DNA of 64,000 nucleotides, taken from Streptomyces asiaticus (GTDB lineage: Bacteria; Actinomycetota; Actinomycetes; Streptomycetales; Streptomycetaceae). The DNA lies in assembly GCF_018138715.1 (NCBI RefSeq), contig NZ_JAGSHX010000006.1:5952001-6016000 (forward strand), in the 5' to 3' direction. Numbering within the stretch: position 1 is the stretch's first letter; the number at the start of each line of letters is the position of its first letter. A program made the position numbers and the translations under genes. The notes beneath the pieces are model-generated. The model worked only from the letters and a program-made list of their open reading frames with translations, made no database searches and was not told the DNA's origin. This document shows, piece by piece, positions 35,650-44,364 of the stretch.

Positions 35650-35889
35650 GAACTGATAACTCGCCGGTAATGAGCGGGGCTCCCGAGGGGCATGGTTGGA
35701 TGCGAGGAGAGGGGTGCCAGGCCAGATGGCCGGTGGCAAGGAGGTGTGGTGGGCGTCGCATCCCGGCCGCAGCGTGAGGGGTCGGGCTGAGATGTCCGCG
35801 AATGTGTGGCAGGTTGTCTTCAAGGGAGGGCGACGCCGTCCGCGAAGGCATCTGGTACGGGACGACTTCGATACCGGCAGGCGGGAATC

Positions 35890-36876
35890 GTGAAGATCTT
35901 CGGCAAGGTACGGCACCGGCCGTCCGCCTCATGGCGGCAGGCCACGGACCGTGCGTTCACGCTCATCGGCGACGGCCGGTACGAGGACGCGGGCGCGCTG
36001 CTGACCCGCGCCGCCGACCTGGAGCCGTGGCTGTCGGAGTCCTGGTTCAACCTGGCGCTGCTGCACAAGTTCCGGCACGACTGGGAGCAGGCGCGCGCCG
36101 CGGGGCTCCGGGCGGTCGCGCTGCTGGACCGCGAGACGGGCGCTCCGGACTGGTGGAACGTGGGGATCGCCGCCACCGCGCTCCAGGACTGGCCGCTGGC
36201 CCGCCGCGCCTGGCAGGCGTACGGGCTGAAGGTGCCCGGAGAGGCGTCCGCGTCCGGTGAGCCGCTCGGCATGGAGCTGGGCAGCGCGGCGGTGCGGCTG
36301 TCCCCGGAGGGCGAGGCCGAGGTGGTCTGGGGCCGCCGGCTGGATCCGGCCCGGATCGAGGTGCTGTCCATCCCGCTGCCGTCGTCCGGGCGGCGCTGGG
36401 GCGAGGTGGTCCTGCACGACGGTGTGCCGCACGGTGAGCGGGTGACCTCCGCGGGCCCCGCGTACCCGGTCTTCGACGAGATCGAGCTGTGGGCGCCGTC
36501 CCCCGTGCCGACCTGGGTGGTGCTGCTGGAGGCGGCCACCGAGGCCGACCGGGACGCCTTGGAGCGGCTCGCGGCGGACGCGGGCTTCGCGGCCGAGGAC
36601 TGGTCGTCGTCGGTGCGGCTGCTGTGCCGTTCCTGCTCGGAGAGCCGGATGCCCAGCGACGAGGGCGAGGGCGAGCATCTGGACCCCCACGACCACAGCG
36701 AACCGGGCCACCCTGGGCCGCTGGGCCACCGTATGGCGGGGTCGGGGTCGCTGTGGGTTCCCGAGCGTGAATGCGGGATCGCGGCGCCTGGGGGGTTGGT
36801 GCGGGGGTTGCTGGACGGGTGGGTTGCGGACAGTCCGGACACGCGTGAGTGGCGGGATCTGGAAGAGGTCTGCTGA
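35890..36876 (+). CDS. TPR-like protein of unknown function
   Basis: 328 residues from GTG 35890 (MKIFGKVRHRPSASWRQATDRAF). The first 110 residues contain two to three tetratricopeptide-like helix pairs (GDGRYEDAGALLTRAADLEPWLSESWFNLALLHKF). The middle part (about 130-260) is a mixed domain I do not recognise with WGRRLDPARIEVLSIPLPSS and two Cys in CRSCSES. The C-terminus is His/Gly-rich then WVPERECGIAAP. Widely present in Streptomyces, cytoplasmic. Confidence 0.8.
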   Translation: MKIFGKVRHRPSASWRQATDRAFTLIGDGRYEDAGALLTRAADLEPWLSESWFNLALLHKFRHDWEQARAAGLRAVALLDRETGAPDWWNVGIAATALQDWPLARRAWQAYGLKVPGEASASGEPLGMELGSAAVRLSPEGEAEVVWGRRLDPARIEVLSIPLPSSGRRWGEVVLHDGVPHGERVTSAGPAYPVFDEIELWAPSPVPTWVVLLEAATEADRDALERLAADAGFAAEDWSSSVRLLCRSCSESRMPSDEGEGEHLDPHDHSEPGHPGPLGHRMAGSGSLWVPERECGIAAPGGLVRGLLDGWVADSPDTREWRDLEEVC

Positions 36877-36884
36877 CCGCCTGG

Positions 36885-37620
36885 CGGCTGGCGGATCGTG
36901 GGCGCCTGCGGCGGGCTTGTCCCCTCCCCGCCCCTTCCCGAAACTGGGGCTCCGCCCCAGCCCCCGAACCGGGGCTCCGCCCCAGACCCCGGACCCTGGG
37001 CCAGGGCTTCGCCCCAGACCGCGGGCCGGGGCTGCGTCCCGGACCCTGGACCCTGGGCGGGGGCTCCGCCCAGATCCCGGAGCGGTCCGCCCAGACTTCG
37101 GACCCCGGGCCGGGGCTCCGCCCCAGACCCTGGAGCGGGCCGCCGCCCAGACCCCAGACCCCGGCCCAGGGCTCCGCCCAGACCCCGGACCGGGCTGCGT
37201 CCCGGACCCCGGATCCTGGGCCAGGGCTTCGCTCCAGACCGCGGGCCGGGGCTGCGTCCCGGACCCCGGCCCAGGGCTCCGCCCAGACCCCGGACCGGGC
37301 TGCGTCCCGGACCCCGGATCCTGGGCCAGGGCTTCGCTCCAGACCGCGGGCCGGGGCTGCGTCCCGGACCCCGGGTCCTGGGACGGGGCTCCGCCCCACA
37401 CCCCGGGCCCTGGGCCGGGCCTTCGCCCCAGACCCTGGGCCAGGGCCCTGCCTCAGACCCCGGAGCAGGGCTCCGCACGGACCCCGGGTCCTGGGCCGGG
37501 GCTTTGCCCCAGACCCCGAACCGGGGCTCCGCCCCAGCCCCCGGACCCCGGAGCGGGGCTTCGCCGCAGGCCCTGGGCCCTAGGTCGAGGCTCCGCCCCA
37601 GTCCTCGGTCGGGAGCTCCG
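36885..37620. repeat. Long array of GGGGCTCCGCCCC-type palindromes (copy D plus expansion)
   Basis: It begins like dispersed repeat copies A and C (GGCGGATCGTGGGCGCCTGC, CCCCTCCCCGCCCC), then some 25 units of 22-35 bp built on GGGGCTCCGCCCCAGACCCC with variants (GGGCTTCGCCCC, GGGCTGCGTCCC). Every frame lacks stops, so long ORFs here are artefacts of composition. The stretch holds no gene I can support. Confidence 0.88.
37161..37370. repeat. 105-bp near-perfect tandem duplication within the array
   Basis: 37161-37265 and 37266-37370 match almost base for base (start CCGGCCCAGGGCTCCGCCCA, end GCTGCGTCCCGGACC). It shows that the array grows by unequal exchange or slippage in multi-unit blocks. 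Confidence 0.88.
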
Positions 37621-37779
37621 GGTGTGTTCGGTCATCCGACTGCGTCGGCGTGCCGACCGCGTCCCGCGGACGGGCCTGGCGCCCTGCTCACCGGCCGGCC
37701 GCTCGACCATCGCGGCGCAGGTGGCGTGGTCGGCGCACCGGCCGGGGAGCTGAGCGCGGCAGCGGTCGACGCGGCGGCA

Positions 37780-37885
37780 CCCGGGGTCCAGGGGCGGAGC
37801 CCTTGCCACGCGGCGGAGCCGTATGTCGGTGCTGCGGGAAGGGGCGGGGAGGGGAAAGACCCGCCAGCGGCCCGTCACACCGCGT
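37780..37885. repeat. Dispersed intergenic repeat, copy E (inverted)
   Basis: Reverse orientation: GGGTCCAGGGGCGGAGCCC, TTGCCACGCGGCGGAGCCG, GGGAAGGGGCGGGGAGGGGA. With copy D it encloses the whole repeat-only region, as A and B do around 25.1 kb. Between 37621 and 37780 I see only short GC-rich DNA. Confidence 0.78.
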
Positions 37886-37965
37886 AAGCGCGCCGCACCC
37901 CGCCGCGCCGTGCCCGTACCCTGTAGGGCGACGCATCACGGTTGAAGGAAGGCATACGGCGGACG

Positions 37966-38595
37966 ATGTCGCAGCAAGGGACGAAGCAGCGGGTGGACGA
38001 CGAGTTCATCGTGGACACGGAGGACTGCGAGGAGCGCGAGCGGGCCTTCCGCGAGCGCGGCACCGCCCGCCCGATCACCGTGTACGGCAACCCGGTCCTG
38101 CACAAGGAGTGCCGGGACGTGACCGTGTTCGACGAGGAGCTCGCGCGGCTCGTCGACGACATGTTCGCCAGCCAGCGGGCGGCGGAGGGCGTGGGCCTGG
38201 CCGCCAACCAGATCGGTGTCGACCTTAAGGTCTTCGTCTACGACTGCATGGACGACGAGGGCGTTCGCCATGTGGGCGTGGTGTGCAACCCGGTCCTGGA
38301 GGAGCTGCCCGCCGACCGCCGGGTGCTGGACGACTCCAACGAGGGCTGTCTGTCGGTCCCCACGGCCTACGCCGAGCTGGCCCGCCCCGACTACGCGGTC
38401 GTGCGCGGCCAGGACCTCGACGGCGAGCCGATCGCCGTGCGCGGCACCGGCTACTTCGCGCGCTGCCTCCAGCACGAGACCGACCACCTCTACGGCTACC
38501 TCTACATCGACCGGCTCTCCAAGCGCGACCGTAAGGATGTGCTGAAGCAGATGGCCGAGGGCACCGCCCGCTATGAGACGGTGCCCAACGACTGA
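37966..38595 (+). CDS. def: Peptide deformylase
   Basis: 209 residues from ATG 37966 (GAAGGAAGG upstream; a TTG at 37942 is in frame). Removes the formyl group from new proteins. Motifs: GLAANQIG (motif 1), EGCLSVP (motif 2, Cys ligand) and HETDHLYG (HExxH, motif 3). The N-terminal 45 residues extend beyond the usual core, as in Streptomyces paralogues. A terminator follows. Confidence 0.93.
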   Translation: MSQQGTKQRVDDEFIVDTEDCEERERAFRERGTARPITVYGNPVLHKECRDVTVFDEELARLVDDMFASQRAAEGVGLAANQIGVDLKVFVYDCMDDEGVRHVGVVCNPVLEELPADRRVLDDSNEGCLSVPTAYAELARPDYAVVRGQDLDGEPIAVRGTGYFARCLQHETDHLYGYLYIDRLSKRDRKDVLKQMAEGTARYETVPND

Positions 38596-38612
38596 GTGTG
38601 TCCTAGCTCACA

Positions 38613-38646
38613 GGGCGGGCCGGGTCCCTCGGGGTCCGGCCCGCCC
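38613..38646. terminator. Terminator between def and nrdB
   Basis: Stem GGGCGGGCCGG/CCGGCCCGCCC (11 bp, extended by GU pairs) with an AT-poor loop, followed by CGTT. Convergent genes on both sides. Confidence 0.75.
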
Positions 38647-38653
38647 CGTTGCC

Positions 38654-38707
38654 GTCAGAAGTCTTCTGACATCAGAAGCTGACATAGAAGTCTTCTGACA
38701 TCAGAAG
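38654..38707. repeat. 22-bp direct repeat with hairpin at the nrdB 3' end
   Basis: AGAAGTCTTCTGACATCAGAAG occurs at 38657-38678 and 38686-38707 (29-bp period; the second includes the nrdB stop). The left copy forms GTCAGAAG-T-CTTCTGAC, a perfect 17-bp palindrome. It is strikingly AT-rich for this genome. It may be a slippage copy of the gene's end that now acts in 3' end formation. Confidence 0.85.
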
Positions 38708-39750
38708 TCGTCGTCGAACGCCACCGATCCCTCGACCGCGACCTGGTACGCCGAGGCGCGCCGCTCGAAGAAGTTGGTCAGCTCCTGGACGTTCTGGAGC
38801 TCCATGAAGGAGAACGGGTTCTCCGAGCCGAAGACCGGCGCGAAGCCGAGCCGCTGGAGGCGCTGGTCGGCCACGCACTCCAGATACTCCTGCATCGACG
38901 CGGTGTTCATGCCCGGCAGCCCGTCCCCGCACAGATCGCGGGCGAACTGGAGCTCCGCCTCGACGGCCTCCTTCAGCATGTCGGTGACCTGCCGCTGGAG
39001 CTCGTCGTCGAAGAGGTCCGGCTCCTCCTCGCGGACGGTGTCCACGACCGAGAAGGCGAACTCCATGTGCATCGACTCGTCGCGGAACACCCAGTTGGTG
39101 CCCGTCGCCAGGCCGTGCAGCAGCCCGCGCGAGCGGAGCCAGTACACGTAGGCGAAGGCGCCGTAGAAGAACAGCCCCTCGATGCAGGCCGCGAAGCAGA
39201 TCAGGTTGAGCAGGAAGCGGCGGCGGTCCGCCTTGGTCTCCAGCCGCTCGATCTTCTCCACCGAGTCCATCCAGCGGAAGCAGAACTCCGCCTTCTCCCG
39301 GATGGAGGGGATGTTCTCGACGGCGGCGAAGGCCGCGGCGCGGTCGTCCGGGTCGGGGAGGTAGGTGTCCAGCAGCGTCAGATAGAACTGGACGTGCACC
39401 GCCTCCTCGAAGAGCTGCCGCGACAGATACAGCCGCGCCTCGGGGGAGTTGATGTGCTTGTAGAGCGTCAGCACCAGGTTGTTGGCCACGATCGAGTCGC
39501 CGGTGGCGAAGAAGGCGACCAGACGGCCGATGAGGTGCTGCTCACCGGGGGAGAGCTTGGCGAGGTCGGCGACGTCGGAGTGGAGGTCGACCTCCTCCAC
39601 GGTCCAGGTGTTCTTGATCGCGTCCCGGTAGCGGTCGTAGAACTGCGGGTACCGCATCGGCCGCAGGGTCAGCTCGAACCCGGGATCCAGCAGGTTCTTG
39701 ACGTGGCCCGGCGCGGTGTTCACGGTGGTCATCTCGGATGCGGTGGGCAT
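38701..39750 (-). CDS. nrdB: Class I ribonucleotide reductase beta subunit (NrdB)
   Basis: 349 residues. Houses the di-iron tyrosyl radical cofactor. Ligand motifs: D85 region (TGDSIVAN), EAVH at 116-119 with Tyr123 at radical-site spacing (E-x2-H-x3-Y), and DESMHMEF (second ExxH). The C-terminus ends SVAFDDDF, the usual acidic-aromatic tail docking onto alpha. Start overlaps the nrdA stop by one base (TAATG). In S. coelicolor this class is the B12-repressed enzyme, with an nrdS regulator after it; here no nrdS follows. Confidence 0.95.
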   Translation of the reverse strand: MPTASEMTTVNTAPGHVKNLLDPGFELTLRPMRYPQFYDRYRDAIKNTWTVEEVDLHSDVADLAKLSPGEQHLIGRLVAFFATGDSIVANNLVLTLYKHINSPEARLYLSRQLFEEAVHVQFYLTLLDTYLPDPDDRAAAFAAVENIPSIREKAEFCFRWMDSVEKIERLETKADRRRFLLNLICFAACIEGLFFYGAFAYVYWLRSRGLLHGLATGTNWVFRDESMHMEFAFSVVDTVREEEPDLFDDELQRQVTDMLKEAVEAELQFARDLCGDGLPGMNTASMQEYLECVADQRLQRLGFAPVFGSENPFSFMELQNVQELTNFFERRASAYQVAVEGSVAFDDDF

Positions 39751-42158
39751 TACTGGCAGGCCTCGCAGGACTCGGGGTTTTCCAGGGAGCAGGCGATCGC
39801 GTCGGCCTCGGCCGGGGCCTGCTGTACGGGGACGGTGGGGGTGGGGGTGGCGGCCGCGGCGCCGCCCCGGGCGCTCTGGGCGATCCGGGTGGCCGGACGC
39901 GAGCGCAGGTAGTACGTGGTCTTGATGCCGCGCTTCCAGGCGTAGGCGTACATCGAGCTGAGCTTGCCGATGGTCGGTGAGGCCATGAACAGGTTCAGCG
40001 ACTGGCTCTGGTCCAGGTACGGCGTGCGGGCCGCCGCCATGTCGATCAGGGCGCGCTGCGGGATCTCCCACGCGGTGCGGTACAGCTCCCGTATGTCCGC
40101 GGGCACCCAGGAGAAGTCCTGGACCGAGCCATTGGACTCGCGCAGCGCCTCACGGGTCTGGGCGTCCCAGACGCCCAGCTTCTTGAGGTCGTCCACCAGA
40201 TAGGAGTTGACCTGGAGGAACTCCCCGCTGAGCGTTTCGCGCTTGAAGAGGTTGGAGACCTGCGGCTCGATGCACTCGTAGACGCCCGCGATGGAGGCGA
40301 TGGTCGCGGTCGGCGCGATCGCCAGCAGCAGCGAGTTCCGCATCCCGGACTTCGCCATCCGCGCGCGCAGCGCCTGCCAGCGCTCCGGCCAGGTGGCCAC
40401 CGCGTCCGTGTAGTGGTCCGGGTGCAGCACACCGCGCGCGGTGCGGGTCTCGGCCCAGGCGGGGTGCGGGCCGTGGCGCTCGGCGAGCTCGCAGGACGCC
40501 TCGTACGCGGCGAGCATGATGCGCTCGGAGATCCGCGTGGAGAGCGCCGTGGCCTCGGACGAGTCGAACGGCAGCCGCAGCCGGAAGAAGACGTCCTGGA
40601 GCCCCATGAGGCCCAGACCCACCGGGCGCCAGCGGGAGTTGGAGGCCCCGGCCTCCTCCGTGGGGTAGAAGTTGATGTCCACCACGCGGTCGAGGAAGGT
40701 CACGGCGGTGTGGACGGTGGCGTCCAGGCGCTCCCAGTCCAGCTGCCCGTCCTCGCCCAGGTGCGCGGCGAGGTTGACCGATCCGAGATTGCACACGGCG
40801 GTCTCGCCGTCGTTCGTGACCTCCAGGATCTCGGTGCAGAGGTTGGAGGAGTGGACGACCCTGCCGGGCTCGGCGGTCTGGTTGGCGGTGCGGTTGGCGG
40901 CGTCCTTGAACGTCATCCAGCCGTTGCCGGTCTGCGCGAGGGTGCGCATCATCCGGGCGTACAGCTGGCGCGCCGGGACCTGCTTGACGGCCTTGCCCTC
41001 GGCCTCGGCCCTGCGGTACGCGGCGTCGAACTCCTCGCCCCACAGGTCCACCAGATCGGGCGCGTCGGCCGGGGAGAACAGCGACCAGTCGGCATCCGCC
41101 TCGACCCGCCGCATGAACTCGTCCGGGATCCAGTGGGCGATGTTGAGGTTGTGGGTGCGGCGGGCGTCCTCGCCCGTGTTGTCCCGCAGCTCCAGGAACT
41201 CCTCGAGGTCCGCGTGCCAGGTCTCCAGGTAGACACAGGCCGCGCCCTTGCGCCGGCCGCCCTGGTTGACGGCGGCAACCGAGGCGTCGAGCGTGCGCAG
41301 GAACGGCACGATGCCGTTGGAGTGCCCGTTGGTGCCCCGGATCAGCGAACCGCGGGCCCGGATGCGGGAGTAGGACAGGCCGATGCCGCCCGCGTGCTTC
41401 GACAGCCGCGCCACCTGGTGGTAGCGGTTGTAGATAGAGTCCAGCTCGTCCAGCGGGGAGTCCAGCAGATAGCAGGACGACATCTGCGGATGCCGGGTGC
41501 CGGAGTTGAACAGCGTGGGGGAGCTGGGCAGATACGACAGCGTGCTGGTCAGCCGGTAGAGCTCGGCCACATCGTCCAGCGCCCGCTCCGAGAGGTTCTC
41601 GGCGAGCCCGCAGGCCACGCGCAGCAGGAAGTGCTGCGGGGTCTCGATCACCTGACGGGTGATCGGGTGGCGCAGCAGATAGCGGCTGTAGAGGGTGCGC
41701 AGCCCGAAGTAGCCGAAGCGGTTGTCGGCGCCGTCGGCCAGCGCCCGCTCCACCAGCGCGTCCAGCCGCTCGGCGTGGGCGGCGGCGAACTCCGCGGTGG
41801 AGTCGGCGAGCAGGCCCTCGCGGTGGCCCACCCGGACGGAGGTGGAGAAGGAGACCGCGCCCTGCCCGGCCGCCTCCTCCGTGATGGTCAGCGCCAGCAG
41901 CCGCGCCGCGAGCCGTGAGTACTCCGGCTCCTCGGCGATCAGTCCGGCCGCCGCCTCGGTCGCGAGCCCGCGCAACTCCGCCTCGTCCGAGCCGGGATGA
42001 CGGCCGCGCAGGGCGGCGGCCGCGACCTTGCCGGGGTCGGTGGCGGGCAGGTCGGCGGTGAGTCCGGTCAGAGTCCGTAGCAGGGCGGTCCCGGGCGCGT
42101 CGTCCGCTGCCTGAGAAGCCGCCTGCGCTGAAACCGGATCGGCGGGCGCGATGGTCAC
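39750..42158 (-). CDS. nrdA: Class I ribonucleotide reductase alpha subunit (NrdA)
   Basis: 802 residues from GTG 42158 (GGAGAG eight bases upstream). Reduces ribonucleotides to deoxyribonucleotides. Active-site motif SSNLCTEI and the PTATIASIAG (ATP/PTAxS) stretch are present; redox cysteines sit in NPESCEACQ at the very end. The N-terminal 60 residues are Ala-rich and only partly resemble an ATP-cone. Expression is governed by a cobalamin riboswitch and two NrdR boxes upstream. Confidence 0.95.
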   Translation of the reverse strand: MTIAPADPVSAQAASQAADDAPGTALLRTLTGLTADLPATDPGKVAAAALRGRHPGSDEAELRGLATEAAAGLIAEEPEYSRLAARLLALTITEEAAGQGAVSFSTSVRVGHREGLLADSTAEFAAAHAERLDALVERALADGADNRFGYFGLRTLYSRYLLRHPITRQVIETPQHFLLRVACGLAENLSERALDDVAELYRLTSTLSYLPSSPTLFNSGTRHPQMSSCYLLDSPLDELDSIYNRYHQVARLSKHAGGIGLSYSRIRARGSLIRGTNGHSNGIVPFLRTLDASVAAVNQGGRRKGAACVYLETWHADLEEFLELRDNTGEDARRTHNLNIAHWIPDEFMRRVEADADWSLFSPADAPDLVDLWGEEFDAAYRRAEAEGKAVKQVPARQLYARMMRTLAQTGNGWMTFKDAANRTANQTAEPGRVVHSSNLCTEILEVTNDGETAVCNLGSVNLAAHLGEDGQLDWERLDATVHTAVTFLDRVVDINFYPTEEAGASNSRWRPVGLGLMGLQDVFFRLRLPFDSSEATALSTRISERIMLAAYEASCELAERHGPHPAWAETRTARGVLHPDHYTDAVATWPERWQALRARMAKSGMRNSLLLAIAPTATIASIAGVYECIEPQVSNLFKRETLSGEFLQVNSYLVDDLKKLGVWDAQTREALRESNGSVQDFSWVPADIRELYRTAWEIPQRALIDMAAARTPYLDQSQSLNLFMASPTIGKLSSMYAYAWKRGIKTTYYLRSRPATRIAQSARGGAAAATPTPTVPVQQAPAEADAIACSLENPESCEACQ

Positions 42159-42180
42159 TGAGGTGCTCTCCTTCGCTCGG

Positions 42181-42218
42181 TCAGGGCCTGTCCGGATCAC
42201 AACTCCGGACGGGCCTGA
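42181..42218 (-). promoter_or_regulatory. Hairpin just upstream of the nrdA ribosome site
   Basis: Perfect inner stem GTCCGGA/TCCGGAC with 7-nt loop TCACAAC, extended by a TCAGG.../...CCTGA stem with one bulge. It is about 10 bp before the nrdA Shine-Dalgarno and after the riboswitch aptamer, so it is a candidate expression platform (terminator-like or site-masking). No U-run is present. Confidence 0.6.
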
Positions 42219-42337
42219 GGCCGCGAAGGGTGGTGCGACGGTCGCGTACGGGCATGCCGGTGCCGCACTCCTCGTACGCCAGACACACCACGCAGCGTCC
42301 ATCGGCCCAACCCTCGAGGCCGGGGGACGTGTTCACA

Positions 42338-42445
42338 GGGCTGTCGGCAGGCGCTCGGACTTACGGGCACGCCGAATTGAGCGCACACGTACACCGTTGC
42401 GGGACAGTTCCGGATTCCCACCGGATTCCCCTGCGGCGACAGCGA
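42338..42445 (-). promoter_or_regulatory. Cobalamin (B12) riboswitch aptamer upstream of nrdAB
   Basis: On the minus strand the conserved order is clear: GGGGAATCCGGTGGGAATCC, ACTGTCCCGCAACGGT, then GTAAGTCCGAGCGCCTGCC (the B12 box, 42346-42361). P1 forms between GCTGTCG (42437-42443) and CGACAGC (42340-42346). Adenosylcobalamin binding would switch off the B12-independent class I enzyme when a B12-dependent class II enzyme can work, as known in S. coelicolor. Confidence 0.93.
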
Positions 42446-42450
42446 GGACG

Positions 42451-42466
42451 AGCATACATCTTGTGT
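42451..42466 (-). promoter_or_regulatory. NrdR box, proximal
   Basis: Minus strand ACACAAGATGTATGCT matches the left half and core of the NrdR consensus (acaCwAtATaTwGtgt). It lies 31 bp (about three helical turns) from the second box, the usual NrdR box spacing. Confidence 0.78.
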
Positions 42467-42481
42467 TGGCCGACGCACGTG

Positions 42482-42497
42482 CCCCCATATCTTGTGT
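42482..42497 (-). promoter_or_regulatory. NrdR box, distal
   Basis: Minus strand ACACAAGATATGGGGG. Same phase as the proximal box, 31 bp between starts. NrdR represses ribonucleotide reductase genes when dATP is high. Confidence 0.78.
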
Positions 42498-42582
42498 CGG
42501 AGCTGCGGAGTTTCGCATGAATGTGCTAGTGCGTTCCGGCCCGGCGAGCCAGCGTCCTGGTCGGGCGGCGCCCAGGCGGGGC

Positions 42583-43416
42583 CTACTTGCCGGTCTCCTT
42601 CTCGTACGCCTTGATGACCTCGTCGGTCGGGCCGTCCATCAGCAGCTCGCCCTTCTCCAGCCACAGCACCCGGTCACAGGTGTCCCGGATGGACTTGTTG
42701 TTGTGGCTGACGAGGAAGACCGTGCCGGCCTCCTGACGGAGCTCCCGGATCCGGGCCTCGGAACGCTTCTGGAACTTCCTGTCACCCGTGGCCAGCGCCT
42801 CGTCGATCATCAGCACATCGTGGTCCTTGGCCGCGGCGATGGAGAACCGCAGCCGGGCCGCCATACCCGAGGAGTACGTACGCATCGGCAGGGTGATGAA
42901 ATCACCCTTCTCATTGATACCCGAGAAGTCCACGATGCCCTGGTAACGCTCCCGGACCTGCTCACGCGACATCCCCATCGCCAGACCGCCCAGGATCACA
43001 TTCCGCTCACCGGTCAGGTCGTTCATCAGCGCCGCGTTCACCCCCAGCAGCGACGGCTGACCATGGGTGTAGACCTTGCCGCGCTCGGTGGGCAGCAGCC
43101 CCGCCACCGCCTTCAGCAGGGTCGACTTCCCCGACCCATTGGACCCGATCAGACCGATCGACTCACCCTTGTACGCCACGAAGGTGACCCCGCGCACCGC
43201 GTGCACCTCACGCATGCCCGGCGCATTCTTGCGGCCCAGCAGGCGGCTGAGGGCGGCGGTGGCACTGCCCTTCCCCTTGGGGCCGCCGTTGACCCGGTAG
43301 ACGATATGGACGTCGTCGGCGATGACGGTGGGCACCCGCGCCGGCGCGGAAGCCGCCCGAGCGGCCTGGTCGGCCCGCTCCGCCTGGGCACCTTTGTCGA
43401 GGGTCTGCTCAGCCAC
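42583..43416 (-). CDS. Polysaccharide/teichoic-acid-type ABC exporter ATP-binding protein (Wzt/TagH-like)
   Basis: 277 residues from GTG 43416, overlapping the permease stop by 8 bp. Walker A GSNGSGKST, signature YSSGMAARL, Walker B VLMIDEA and switch VSHNNKSI. The VHAVRGVTFVAYKGESIGLIG opening and the absence of a C-terminal sugar-binding domain place it with short TagH/Wzt proteins. Works with the permease encoded just before it to export a glycan or similar polymer. Confidence 0.9.
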   Translation of the reverse strand: MAEQTLDKGAQAERADQAARAASAPARVPTVIADDVHIVYRVNGGPKGKGSATAALSRLLGRKNAPGMREVHAVRGVTFVAYKGESIGLIGSNGSGKSTLLKAVAGLLPTERGKVYTHGQPSLLGVNAALMNDLTGERNVILGGLAMGMSREQVRERYQGIVDFSGINEKGDFITLPMRTYSSGMAARLRFSIAAAKDHDVLMIDEALATGDRKFQKRSEARIRELRQEAGTVFLVSHNNKSIRDTCDRVLWLEKGELLMDGPTDEVIKAYEKETGK

Positions 43417-44326
43417 GGCCGTACTGCTCCTCTGCCTTCCAGAAGTACACGAATCCCCCGACACCGAAGAGCACCGCCCAGCCCAGGGCCAGCGCCCACA
43501 CATGCGGCGGCAGGTTCGACGAGGGGTAATCGTTGATCAGGGCGTACCGCATCAGGTCCATGTAAACGGCCGCCGGATTCGCCAGCATGGCGTCGCTGAT
43601 CCAGCCGCTCGCTCCCGCGTGTTCGAGGGTGCGGGCCAGCGGAAACATCACGCCCGAGGCATACATCCAGGTGCGCAGAATGAAGGGCAGCAGCTGCGCG
43701 AGGTCCGGTGTTTTGGCCCCGAGCCGCGCCACGATCAGCGACAGGCCGGTGTTGAAGACGAATTGCAGGGCCAGGGTGGGGACAATCAGCAGCCAGGCCA
43801 GTGCCGGGAAGTGGCCGAAGCCCACCAACACGACGGCCAGCACGATCATCGAGAACAGCAGCTGCTGGAGCTGCTGGAGCGCGAACGAGATGGGGAGTGA
43901 GGCGCGAGGGAAGTGCAGGGCCCGCACCAGCCCGAGATTCCCGGAGATCGCCCGTACGCCCGCCATGGCGGAACTCTGGCTGAAGGTGAAGACGAACACA
44001 CCCGTCACCAGGAACGGAATGTACACGTCGTTCGGCAGGCCCCGGTTGCTCTTCAGCAGCATGCCGAAGATGAAGAAGTAGACCGCCGCGTTGAGCAGCG
44101 GGGTCGCCACCTGCCACAGCTGACCCAGCTTGGCCTGGCTGTACTGGGCGGTGAGCTTTGCCTGCGAAAAGGCCAGGATGAAGTGGCGTCGGCCCCACAG
44201 CTGACGGCTGTATTCACGCAGCCCCACCCGAGCGCCACTGACCGTGAGGCCATGGGCGGCTGCCAGGGCCGCGAGATTCTCGGGAGGGCGGATCCGTTCG
44301 CTGTCTCGAACGAGGAGCTGGCTCAC
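43409..44326 (-). CDS. ABC-2 type polysaccharide export permease (Wzm/TagG-like)
   Basis: 305 residues from GTG 44326 (AAAGGTG upstream). Cytoplasmic N-terminus, then six membrane spans (from AVYFFIFGMLL, VYIPFLVTGVFVFTF, to WALALGWAVLFGVGGFVYFW). The motif SQAKLTAQYSQAKLGQLWQVATPLL is typical of ABC-2 exporters of polysaccharides. Divergent from a TetR gene whose region holds two matching operators, so the exporter is probably inducible. Confidence 0.9.
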   Translation of the reverse strand: MSQLLVRDSERIRPPENLAALAAAHGLTVSGARVGLREYSRQLWGRRHFILAFSQAKLTAQYSQAKLGQLWQVATPLLNAAVYFFIFGMLLKSNRGLPNDVYIPFLVTGVFVFTFSQSSAMAGVRAISGNLGLVRALHFPRASLPISFALQQLQQLLFSMIVLAVVLVGFGHFPALAWLLIVPTLALQFVFNTGLSLIVARLGAKTPDLAQLLPFILRTWMYASGVMFPLARTLEHAGASGWISDAMLANPAAVYMDLMRYALINDYPSSNLPPHVWALALGWAVLFGVGGFVYFWKAEEQYGRG

Positions 44327-44364
44327 GTAGACACCTTTCGGCCCTGCGGCTGGCCTCGGCACTT

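Noticed and set aside
35696..35893. 65-codon ORF before the TPR gene
   Set aside because: No domain, no good ribosome site, and it overlaps the TPR start in another frame.
35820..37887. Several 240-550 codon ORFs across the 36.9-37.6 kb repeat array
   Set aside because: Their sequence is the repeat read in each frame (PGPGLRPRP-type). No start signal or domain.
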